Shown: piece after piece, positions 1 to 30,700 of the stretch | Position numbering within the stretch: the stretch's first letter is position 1 | How the letters are laid out: every line of letters begins with the position of its first letter | DNA from: Watersipora subatra | Taxonomy: Eukaryota > Bryozoa > Gymnolaemata > Cheilostomatida > Watersiporidae | Reading direction: 5' to 3' | DNA length: 64,000 bases | Assembly: GCF_963576615.1 (NCBI RefSeq) | Contig: NC_088708.1 | Span: forward strand, 27,039,191-27,103,190 | The notes under the pieces: model-generated | What the model saw: only the letters and a program-made list of their open reading frames with translations | Told to the model about the DNA's origin: nothing | The model's database searches: none | Program-made: the position numbers and the translations under genes

Positions 1-19591
<19,591 letters not shown>

Positions 19592-22196
19592 CGTGTCACT
19601 CGAAATTACATACTCTCCTTTGGGAACCCGAAATCATCCATTTCTAAAACAATATCAAGATCTCCTACTGAAGATTTTGAGATAGCCTTTAAACCATTAA
19701 TAGCCCAATTGGTTATTATTTGCATACCGTATCAGCCCACAGTAGTAGTAGATTATGTATTATGACATGAACATATAACACACTAACTAGCCTACCCTGT
19801 AGTTACAGATTCTATCAGCCCCACCAAAAATACTAACTTGGGATCACTGGCATTGAATTTGAAGCATTGGATGGTTGCGATTGGTCTTCTTCAGTGTAGG
19901 GAGGGGGTAACCTATGCGGATCTTTCGAGCTTAGTGTTATAGTACCAAACACCAGTTATGGTTTGTAGATGGGAATACCTCAAAGGGTTTGTGGGTTTCG
20001 GTTAAATTTTTTAATTATTACGAAGGCTAACAAAAAATTTCAAATTTAAAAATTCAAAAGATAATTTTTCTATTTTTGGCAGTTTCGTCAGGTTCTTTTG
20101 TAGGCCTGCAGGTCTTGATGACAAATATTTATTTTATAAGACCAATCGCTTGTCAGGCATGCCAATTTTTGTGTGTAAAGGAGTTATCATTCTTTAATGT
20201 CTTTTTCCAGGTGGCTCATTTAAATAGACAAGCTTTAAAATCAAAATAGGATTTACGATTGTTTCATGCTTTATGCTGTCTTACTAGCCTCGCCTCCGCC
20301 GCCATGGCTTTTTTGCAATTAGCCAGAAAGATGCAGGCCTTTAACTCACTGTTTAGGGCACTTATCAGTGAAGGGGCTTGGCTGAAAGAAAATATTCCTT
20401 ACCCACCCTTACTGCTTTTCCCAGTGATTCCATGTGCTTGGTCATTAAATATATTACTGCTTGCAACTTTGCATGTACATACTAGTAGCGGCCATGAAGA
20501 AAATAATGAAGGCAAGTAACCAACAGATTCTCTGTAAGAGATTTTTCAAGTTGATGGAATCAATTTCTGTACAATTATTGCATTCTTATGCAGCCTTGTT
20601 CTGGCCTTTCTCATTTGGGTTTCCTATGGAGTGGTTTTAAATCAACACCGTTTGGTTTTTTCAACCACAATTACAACATCAATTTTTGTCTTAATTTAAG
20701 CTACAAGTCTACATTTGTTAGCTGTGGTTATATTAAAAATCAAATGCTATTGAAATGCTATGACCAATGGGTCCATTTGGTGTACAGCCATTCATGTCAT
20801 TTGCTTAGATACATAACACTGAAAGTTGATTTCACCACCATAAAAGAGAATGAATGCGTAATCCAGTTGACTCTTGCCTTCTACAGTCAGAAATTGAGAA
20901 TACTCTAGGTTTAGATTAAACTGCTCTGACTAAAGAGTTAGTTCCTATAGAGTTGTATCAGTGGACTGGGTAGAGTCAGATTTGTTAAGTTATCACAGAA
21001 TCATCATTGTCGAGATTTAAATACTTGTCAAATTTTAACATAACCCGCTTAAACTATTGACTTAACTGAGATATTTATTCAGTGAATCTAAGCATGAGCA
21101 GAATTTAAATTTATTTTATACAGAATTGACATAGAAAAATATGTATTGATATTCTAGTTTTAGTTGTTGAGTGCAACATTGGCTGGTCATTTGTTTAGCT
21201 TAATTGAAAAGAAAGCTCACCAAGTGCTAGTATAAACACCTTATTTCTGGTTGATGTCGTATAGCTAATAGTTAGCGCATCTAACAAAATTTCCTCTCAC
21301 TGATTCTTGAAACCACTTCCTTACGACAATAATTTAATCCATTGGTTTGCGATAATTATTACATTTATGGACATACTTAATATCATAACTAAAAAAATAA
21401 AAACAAACATTTCAAAAACATTAACCAAGAGCAACAAAACAAATACGGAAACAATAATTAGGTATCTGGAATCAGTGGCCAAAATCACCAATATTTATTA
21501 TTTAACAGCTCTATGGCAATTAGATTATTTGATCTACAATTTGGGAATCCTGTAAAAAATAAAACAAAACAACAATTATATGCATGCTGTGCTAACCATC
21601 AAACATAGTTGACTAATACTTATCGCATAACAAAAAATACTATTAAGTAGCACGATTTAACAGGCAGTATAAAATCGAACAGCGATCGACTTATTGATAC
21701 TACAACACAAAAAATAAGCAGAAAAACTAAATTTAATAGCAGACATGGTACAAACATCCAATTTTAAGAGCGTTATATTTTGTTTATCGCTATATTTATT
21801 AATTTTACGCCCAAAACACCCAAGTTAATTTGTGATACTTTTCATCTCACATTTTACACCAAAATATGATGTTGTCTGATACACGAAAAAATCTTATTAT
21901 GTGTAAAAGGCAATTTATCATTTAGACTTTTAACTAGACATCTTGAATGTGCTGGAAATAGTTATCTTGTCCAACTTATGGAAGGTGATAAATATGCATT
22001 CGTGAGAGGAAACTATATCGCCGCAAAACTGTTTTAGTTTAGAACTTTGATAACTGGGCTCGGTTATAGTTCTTGTTATGATACCGTTGATTGGACACAC
22101 GCGTCGTTTAACAAAGCGGTTGCATTAAAAAAAGGCGTGTTATATACCCGCCCTAAAAGAGCGTTCTTCCACCTTAGTGCACGATAACCAGTAGCG

Positions 22197-22248
22197 ACCA
22201 GTGTCGTATAGGGACGCCCTATACGTCACTGACCTATACGACACTGGT
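22197..22248. repeat. Perfect hairpin, 16-bp arms
   Basis: ACCAGTGTCGTATAGG and its reverse complement around a 20-nt loop, itself containing CCCTATACG. GC-richer than its surroundings. Confidence 0.8.
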
Positions 22249-23600
22249 AGCGACAGTAGCGTCATGTCAAATAACGATGCGGCGCAGACATGCCACGCCT
22301 CTTACCCCAAATTGGCCAAATTGTATACAATTACAATTTTAAACCCGTTATTCAATTCATCGCTTCAAAGTTGCAACTACACGTATTACACATATAACCA
22401 TATATTTCTAAGTAGGCCATCTAGTTCAATTTGTGATGCGCTTATCTTGAGGAGCTAGTTTTTTAGCAGCAAAAACAAATGCAGAGGATGCCTCAGTAAT
22501 AATACTTTCACTTCTAAATTGATGCATTTCTTGTCAGTGTTCAGCTATAATTGTGCAGAGCTTGCTCAACCTATAATGAGCCCAGCTATAAAATTCATTA
22601 CACATTTTTGGTATGTAAAGAAAGAATGAGCTTCGTCATAAAATATTTCAGGAAACATGAATTCTCTTATAGCAAATCGCTCCACATCTACAGATTTGAA
22701 AATGAGAATTCTCATCTCACAAACTCATTGATCACCCAATCATTGTTTTACTGATTGTTAGCTTTCATTGGCAAACAAAGAATTTTGTGAAGAATTCCAA
22801 AGGATAGTTCGTCCAAAAAAGTTTTGTCATTTCGACAATATGCCGCATTAGACAGTTACTGGCACATAAGGTTAAACTGGTCTAGTGATTCAGGTCCACA
22901 ATATATCTCTCAACTTGAAATTTAAGTTTTGATAAGCAAGTGATATTTGGTGATAACCAAAACTATTTTAGACTAATATGCTTGCAGATTAATTGCTGTA
23001 TTTTTACATAGGAAATCTGGTCTCTATCATCACATTTTTAATTATTGAGATGTCGCTGTGTATGCAATCTTAGTGTTTTTAGAGTGCATCTGGCTGGTTG
23101 GCTTCAGTCTCTGACTAATACAGCTGATCATCTGATTCGTGAAAAAATTAAAGCAAACAATGACTAACCAATCCTGTAAAGCAATGCTTTTGGTTGGACT
23201 GAAGTAACAATTCGCAGCATTTTAACCATAAACTACATGTTACCTGCTATCTGCATTTAATAGCAAAGCTAGTATGTTGCAAACTGTAGCAATTAGAACC
23301 CCAAAAATTATGCAGTTAAAGTAGTAGCTTTACATAGCACTAAATCTGATCAGCTTGAGACTTGGAAACTGCTTAAAGTTGAACTTGAAATATTCAACTC
23401 CGCTGACATAATTGGTACCATAGTTGGTACCGTAGTTTAATTGAGATAAATACATATATGAACTGTTGATTTTTGATAAAATATGAAGGAGCTGTCTTCA
23501 AAGAGTATAGCAGGCAGATCAGCATTATTAACAACAACATGCTAAGCAGGGTCTGACCCCAATGACTCAAATTACAGTTTCAACCAGCGAAAATTGATGT

Positions 23601-23640
23601 GTTTTATGAAGTACTAGCTAATGCTAGTACTTCATAAAAC
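23601..23640. repeat. Perfect hairpin, 18-bp arms, 4-nt loop
   Basis: GTTTTATGAAGTACTAGC, TAAT, and its exact reverse complement. Upstream of the CX9C exon candidate. Confidence 0.85.
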
Positions 23641-23689
23641 AATCGGCAGCCCAGCGCTGCTTGAATTTTCTTTCCTTTTTGATCAGGTT

Positions 23690-23910
23690 GCCCGCAGCTC
23701 ATGTGCAGATTTTCAACAAAAACTGCTATACTGCTTTTACGATGAAAAATCTGTGAACACGTTCATTAAAGGCAATTGTCCTCAATGCATGCGAGCTACA
23801 AGACACAAAATTGCTAAAACACTGGCTAGCAAGGAATGCTATGGAATGTGTTGGAATGTGAATTACTTTTCTAGCATAGAGATACGCATTATATACGGAC
23901 TGAGTACCTA
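23690..23910 (+). other. Weak exon candidate with a CX9C pair
   Basis: A good pyrimidine-rich acceptor (about 23668-23689, ending cag) is followed by an open frame of about 70 residues starting VARSSCADFQQKLLYC. The first two cysteines are nine residues apart, as in the first helix of CHCH proteins of the MIC19/MIC25 type, which often read CADxQ at this point. The second CX9C is missing, and a clear donor is not seen. It could be an exon, a decayed exon or chance. Confidence 0.2.
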
Positions 23911-24164
23911 CTGACTAAGTAAGGAACTTACTATCTACTTAGTAAACACAGCCAGGTGCATAAATAGGCTTAGTTTGATACGATATTTGATTCTCGTTTA
24001 GTTGAAATCTTCAAAGTTATCTATATAAGTATTTTCTTTACCGCTAACAAAGTTTTTAAAGCTTAAATTTAAAAACTAAAATGTTTAATTTAAAAATTCA
24101 GTTTTTAATTTTTAAATTACAAACAATTATTGGAATCGTATTTGTCCATACAGGCTAGATAAAC

Positions 24165-24227
24165 TTATCTAGATATACCTAGTTAGCTGCATCTGTTAGT
24201 TAGCTGTAACTAGGTATATCTAGATAA
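24165..24227. repeat. Perfect hairpin, 20-bp arms, 23-nt loop
   Basis: TTATCTAGATATACCTAGTT at 24165-24184, and its reverse complement at 24208-24227. Parts of the arm recur to 24255. Confidence 0.8.
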
Positions 24228-24384
24228 ACCTATCTAGATATAGGCTACCTAGTTAGCTGCATTTGTTTTGGCAACTTGGAGATGTATAAGTCCAATTTGG
24301 AAGTCATTTTAGTCACTGATGTGAAAATACTCTAATCTTAATAAATACAAATTAAACACATTTAATGTAATTATAATATAATAT

Positions 24385-24655
24385 ATATTGCTGCTACTGT
24401 ATGTATTTATTATAATATTGTTGCCACTGTATGTATCTATTATTATATTACTGCCACTATATATATCTATTATTATATTGCTGCCACTGTATGTATCTAT
24501 TATTATATTACTGCCACTGTATGTACCTATTATTATATTGCTGCCACTGTACGCATGTATTTATTACTATTATATCGCTGCCACTGTATGTATTTATTAT
24601 TATTATATTGCTGCCACTGTATGTATCTATTATTATATTGCTGCCACTTTATGCC
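24385..24655. repeat. Minisatellite, 30-bp unit, about 9 copies
   Basis: Unit ATTGCTGCCACTGTATGTAT plus CTATTATTAT, some copies with an added TTATTA. Intergenic. Confidence 0.94.
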
Positions 24656-24703
24656 ATACTGATTAGACACTGTCAACTTCTAGGCATATTATAACCTCCG
24701 AGC

Positions 24704-25515
24704 ATGTCAGCTGTTCCTTGGGTGCAAGTACAGTGCGCTGTTCACTCAAACCAGCCGAATATGTCACCGGAGACTGTCAGCAGACGCAAATGGCGGATTC
24801 CTTCCTTCTTTAAATTTGGTAATTCAATTCTCTTCAACTTGTATGACCTTCAGTACATTAGACTGTTTAAGTTTTTTGTTATTTTTTATGTCTAAACCAA
24901 CTATTTTTCTTCAATCTATATACTAACTACCGTAAAACTTATATAGCTTGTAAATTGTTTAAAACAGTACATCATCTTACCGAAGTGCTGTTGATAATAT
25001 TTTACGCTGCCATTGGCTTCTACAACTGCAAAAATGAACTAGAATAGGAAAACTAAAGTATCAATAAGCTTTTACTTCTATTAGTTGATTTTATAAGTTT
25101 TTTTCACTCATGTAATTGTGTATCGAGCAAACTTGCATGCATAGCATGTGGTCCCTATGATCTGTAGGTGACTAGGTTCTGTGCTACATGCAGCCATTGG
25201 CTTGTTTCTTCTGATTAATCTAATACAAATGAATTTTACTGTTAGTTGTGTAAACATATTTTTCTAGTTTAGAACAATCTATCAATATAAATTCTTCCTT
25301 TTCCAAGCATAGCAGTCAGCTGTATAAATTTAAATCAAACGTTTATCTGTGTTTTGCAACATACCAAATTTAATTTTGTTGTAGGATTTCTTCAAAAGAG
25401 TTTTGTCCAGGAAGAAAGTAAAAGTGTCATCCAACAAAAAAGGTTAAATATAAAACACCTGTGTAGTTTGACCTTGGCTAAAGGTGACTTCAGTGCAATA
25501 GTAAAAAGATAAATA
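24704..25515 (+). other. Possible small two-exon gene, no recognised family
   Basis: An ATG at 24704 opens 38 codons plus one base (MSAVPWVQVQCAVH at the start, RRKWRIPSFFKF at the end), followed by a GTAATT donor at about 24819. A TTGTAG acceptor just before 25385 continues in phase (GFLQKSFVQEESKS...) and reaches TAA near 25513, for about 80 residues in total. The composition looks more protein-like than nearby DNA, but there is no domain and no independent support. A third plus-strand block at 26473-26615 has a good acceptor and a stop, but I could not join it in phase with confidence. Confidence 0.25.
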
Positions 25516-26472
25516 GTCTTATGAAAAATAAATGGACCATCATAGAATTTTGACCAATTTCAATAAATGTGGTCATGGTTGCTAGCCAATGCTTTGAAGT
25601 TGCACTTATTATATATCGAAGTGAAGCTTTGAGCTTCCTCTTTTCAGATATATTATTAAAAGCACATTTGAAATAGTTTACCTTTTCAAATGCAGATTTG
25701 TCCCGCTTGCTAGCACAAAAAACTGAAAATCAGTAATTTTTGGTATCTAACGTACCAAGTTTATCAGTTTTAACTTATCAACTTTTATATAGTTTACAGC
25801 TAACTTTATAGAAATGGTTTATAGAACTGATAAGTATAAACTTTATTATCACCCGTCAATGACACTCAAAGCAGATTAGACCAAAATAAAACAAAGAATA
25901 GTAAAGTATAATTATGCGTAGAATAGAAGAAAAACCAAGTTTTGTGTAAAAATGAAACCAATTGCGATTTTATATTTATTCATTGGCAAAGCATCTGTTT
26001 TGATGTCAATTCTGATGATGTTAGTTCAGGTACAGGAGATATTTGATCACAGTAAGTTCTTAACTTAACAATTAACTTTATTGTTTTTGATCGGCAAACC
26101 AGCTTCAGCAAAATCGGGTTATAAATGTCTGCGGTGTACATGTATTTGTTGCCATGATGACTCTATAGCGGTTACTAATATGACTGAGCACACTGGTGAC
26201 TATAACCATGGTTATAGTCAGAGGGGAGGCAGCATTATTAACTCTTCACATGAACATGGAATTGTAACAGCATGGTTTTTTAGTCAGTCTGGTGGATATC
26301 AGTTACAAGCTTTGGATAATATTCATAGCATAGGCATAATATTTTTAATAAATAATTTTGTTTAATTTGATAACAAACACTTTAGCAGTGACATGTATAT
26401 AACCTTGGTAGTATTTTAGATCAATTGCTAGATCTTTCAATGATGGTGACTGTATTTTATTTACAGCCAACT

Positions 26473-26615
26473 TGCTGGAGACTCCCAATAAATGTACAGA
26501 AACAAACTACCACTCTACCGAATAACAGAAGTAGACAGAAAATTGTAGAACTAGTTAGTCATCAGTTGTTTAATTGGTCAATTTATTCAAGCAAGGAAAT
26601 ACAGGCTCAACTGTA
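26473..26615 (+). other. Possible terminal exon, plus strand
   Basis: A pyrimidine-rich acceptor (tattttatttacag) is followed by a 47-codon open frame starting PTCWRLPINVQKQ and ending EIQAQL with TAA. Just upstream, 26081-26290 is also open and has a Cys-rich stretch (YKCLRCTCICC), but no in-phase donor is clear. The two could belong to one gene converging on HAP2, or be chance. Confidence 0.18.
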
Positions 26616-27444
26616 ACACATCGAACAACATCTCTGCAAGTCATTTTTATAATGAAATCTTCACTTCTCAATATGTTGGATTTCTCCAGCTTGACCAGTC
26701 CACTTTTAGTACACTCATAATGTTGCTGTTTGTACAGTGCCAAATCAAACTGTAATTATATAGACAGAGTGTGTATATTTTATAACATACTTTCTACATC
26801 CTGCCACCTCTTTATTATACTTTACACATTACCACAGTAGGTTAAGAGTGAGAAGAGATTTCAATATTTTAGGGACATATAGAGTTGCTCCTTTACAATC
26901 CTATGGCCAATTGGGCGGGTGGCTTAGGTGCTTTACAACAGAACTGTGTCATGACTCTCAGCCTCAGCTCCATCTAGTTGTAGGTTGTTGCGTAACATGT
27001 TCGCATAGTTTGTTAAAAGTGAATACACTGACACTACAATCAGTTAACTACATTTTTAAACTTCTAAGACCTGACATATACACTGTAGGTCATATATTTT
27101 AGATTTTAATATCCTATAAGATTTGTGGCCATTGACCTTCGGAAAAATCTCTTTATGCTTGTCAAAATATTTGAAGAATAATGAGAGATAACTTTCCATA
27201 TTAATATGATGTCACTGTCAGGTTTTAATCGCAAAACTTGTTTTGCACATTTGTATATTGTATGATGGTATATTTGTATAGGTGGCTAGACTAAATGATA
27301 TATATGTATAGACATTTAGACTGGATGGTATATTTGCCTTTTCTAAATTTCAGTTGGTATGTGTACAGGCGCTCACTTGAAAAAACAGAGTTCACTAGTT
27401 GTGACCAATATGGCTGTTGATCAGCCTTACTTGTTACACAGCTT

Positions 27445-27450
27445 TTTATT
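27445..27450 (-). promoter_or_regulatory. Candidate HAP2 poly(A) signal
   Basis: AATAAA on the minus strand about 270 nt after the HAP2 stop. In AT-rich DNA this hexamer is common by chance, so the call rests mostly on position. Confidence 0.3.
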
Positions 27451-27716
27451 GTTTAGCTGTCGAGACAAAAGTAGACTATATTGTGATAGACACGTTGTTC
27501 ACACACAGAGACATATAGGTTGAGGTGGTTAAATTCTGTATATGGTGGCGTTATCTCAGGTTTTGTAGTCTTCTTTCGAACAGAACATACAAGTTTCAAT
27601 TTCGTCATTGACCTATCAGGCTAAAGCATGCATAGACTTTGATTTACCATAGTATACCCTAGCCAAAGCACAACAACATTTCAAGCAAGTCTTGTTGTTA
27701 GTATCTCAGTCCAGCA

Positions 27717-30700
27717 CTATTCTTTGAGCAGAACTACCAAATATTTAGAGAGTATTAGGCAGTAAGCCCGGTTATGTCCCAGATTTCTTTCGCTTTCGAT
27801 CGGGTAGTCTGCATCTGCAGGTGAATGTTTAAGAGGCTGGTTCTGAGGAACTTTGAAATCAAAAAATTTTAGTGACTTGGCGTAAGGCACGGGGCATAGC
27901 AGTTGCTTGAACAAAAACAAGCACACACACACACCCGCACAAGCCACACACACCACAGACACCACACACACCCCACACATCACACACACCACACACACCA
28001 CACACACCACACACACCACACACACCACACACACCACACACACCACACACACCACACACACCACACACACCACACACACCACACACACCACACACACCAC
28101 ACAATTACAAAGTGAGATTTCTTAACATACCATAACACCTCTAATTGAACGCCATCTTTTTTAGAACGCCACCTCTATTTGACTGTCACCATAAGAAAAG
28201 AGCTGAAAATTAGAGTGCCCTGGCGTTCAAATAGAGGTTTTACGGGTAGATACAGTTAGATGCATATTTGGCTGGGTCAAGCCTCTAGCAACATGTAGTC
28301 ACCTAATCAATATAAAAATAACCACTTTAGAAAAACTTCATTCAATACTACAGACCTGGTAAAGGCTTTGTCTGGTCTGCTGAAGTCTGCCACAGAGACT
28401 GAAAGTAGAGCCAGGATTGACTAGCCCTCTGAGTCTGGTGCAGCTATTATAGTACAGAGGTGTCTCTATATCTATGAGTAACTCAAGCTGTCTTTTTGTC
28501 TCATCACATGTTATACTCTCAGTTACCTGCAGTAAATTAACAAACAAGTACATGTACTCGCTGTATTTTGACTGTATGAAGGCGTATATACATGTAATCA
28601 CATAAATATGATTGCATATGTTCTATATTGGTACGAGCTTCACACTTCCTACTTTGCTTTCCCAATATTGGTTTGACTTGCAACAAATAACATTTTTAAA
28701 AGCTTAGTATAACACATTCTATCACTAGGAACTGCAATAGGAAATGTTTTTTTGAACACATAGTTTATATTAGAGGGAAAAGAGTTTATTAGAGTGAAAA
28801 GCAAAACAGAATTGATGAATGATAAGTGTTCTTTTATTAGACATATAATAGATTTTGCTTTATGGAATCAACCCACCATTGAAAGAGTGTTGCTCTTGCA
28901 GAAGAGGAAGCGATTGTCTCAGCGCAACTTAAGATAAAACAAACTCCATTTATTTGATGCAGTTGAGACCCAAAGGTTGTGAGTTGTTAGTGTTTTGTTG
29001 TTTTTGTTTGTGAACGATGCAAAATAAACATTCCTGTTCTAACAAAATGACTAGCCAGTTAAAATGACTACTCGCCATACAATGACTAATCGCCATACAA
29101 TGACTAATCACCATGCAATAACTACTCACTATACAATAACTACTCACTATACAATGACTACTCACTATACAATGACTACTCACCATACCATGACTACTCA
29201 CTATACAATAGCTACTCACTATACAATAACTACTCACTATACAATGACTACTCACTACACAATGACTACTCACCATACCATGACTACTCACTACACAATG
29301 ACCATTCACTATGTATTGACTACTCACTATATAATGACTACTCACTATACATTGACTACTCACCATACAATGACTAATCACCATACAATGACTAATCACT
29401 ATACAATAACTTCTCACTATACAATGACTACTCACTATACAATGACTACTCACTATGCAATAACTACTCACTATACAATAACTACTCACTATACAACAAC
29501 TACTCACTATACAGTCACTACTCACCATACAATGCTGCAAATATTCATCGTGATCAAAGGACTGACTTCGCATTTTCGGATAAGAAAGCAACTTCTTGTT
29601 CAAGGCCTGATTTTCATTTGACCAACTCAGTGGTACAATTTCCTTTTTGTCTTTTCCTCTTTTGTTCTTTTGAGTGCATTTCTTAAGCTGATAAACAAGA
29701 ATATATGTATATATTTTATGCGAGGAACTACACCCAATGCTTGCTTTTTAATAAAATTACCTTATTGTTTTGCCATTAAATTTATGTCATGTTTATCAGA
29801 CCCCTATATTTGGAGGTGTTAATAGTTATACTCCCAGCAAGTAGATAGGTTACAATAAAGATCTAACAATTGCTAGTAGGAATTATCTGTTTAGGTTAGT
29901 TTAAGGTGTACTAGTTTACTTGAAAAGATGATTTGACGACAACTACATTTGTTCAGTTAGCAGTACACTGTTTAGAGCTTATGAGAAATTACTCATACAT
30001 ATACTAGTACATATACATGTACTAGTACCCTGGTAGTACTGTGTACTAGTACTCTGGTAGCACTGTGTAATAGTACCCTGGTAGTACTGTGTACTAGTAC
30101 TCTGGTAGAACTGTGCACTAGTACCCTGGTAGTACTGTGTACTAGTACCCTGGTATTACTGTGTACTAGTACTCTGGTAGTACTGTGTACTAGTATCCTG
30201 GTAGTCCGGTGTGTTGTGAGAGATTGTCTGGTGTGCCAATAAAGCACAGCGAATCAATAAGTATACACATGCTCATCCTTTGACACTGAAAGTGAACAAT
30301 GTTGTGGTAAAGCTATCACTCACAAAGACGGTAGCGCTCAACAATGTTCACAAGGCTAAATGTTTCGAGTTAAAATTTTGTGTGATGCAATTTTTTCCCA
30401 ATTCCTTTGTGTTTTTGACGGACAAAAAAACAAACAAACATACCATACAATCTATATATATAAATCTCAGTGTTTGTGTGTTTGGTGTGATTTGGTCTGT
30501 CCGCATCACCAGCTATAGCTGGTCAATAACTAGTAATGATAAATCCATATCACAAAGGATTTGATCTCAGAACCTTTTGATCACCAGGCAAATACCTCAC
30601 CAATTGAGCAATGTGAGGTGCATTAGATTCATTGGGCGATATGATTGTTCATGTAGGTTAAAATACACATAGCGAGCTTGTATTACATTACAGTGCAACG

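Larger units (their letters stand above)
19592..27716. other. Intergenic region between WDR48 and HAP2
   Basis: The left end must hold the WDR48 promoter and 5' UTR, and the right end the HAP2 3' UTR. Most of the sequence is AT-rich with many stops in all frames. I see one 30-bp tandem array (24385-24655), three hairpins (22197-22248, 23601-23640, 24165-24227) and weak plus-strand exon candidates at 23690-23910, 24704-25515 and 26473-26615. I recognise no protein family here. Confidence 0.6.

Noticed and set aside
20259..20908. Plus-strand ORFs of 86 and 106 codons
   Set aside because: No recognisable domain, poor codon character and no convincing splice sites.
28950..29621. Long ORFs on both strands (THYTMT and SSHCIV repeats)
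   Set aside because: They come from the 18-bp array in a HAP2 intron.
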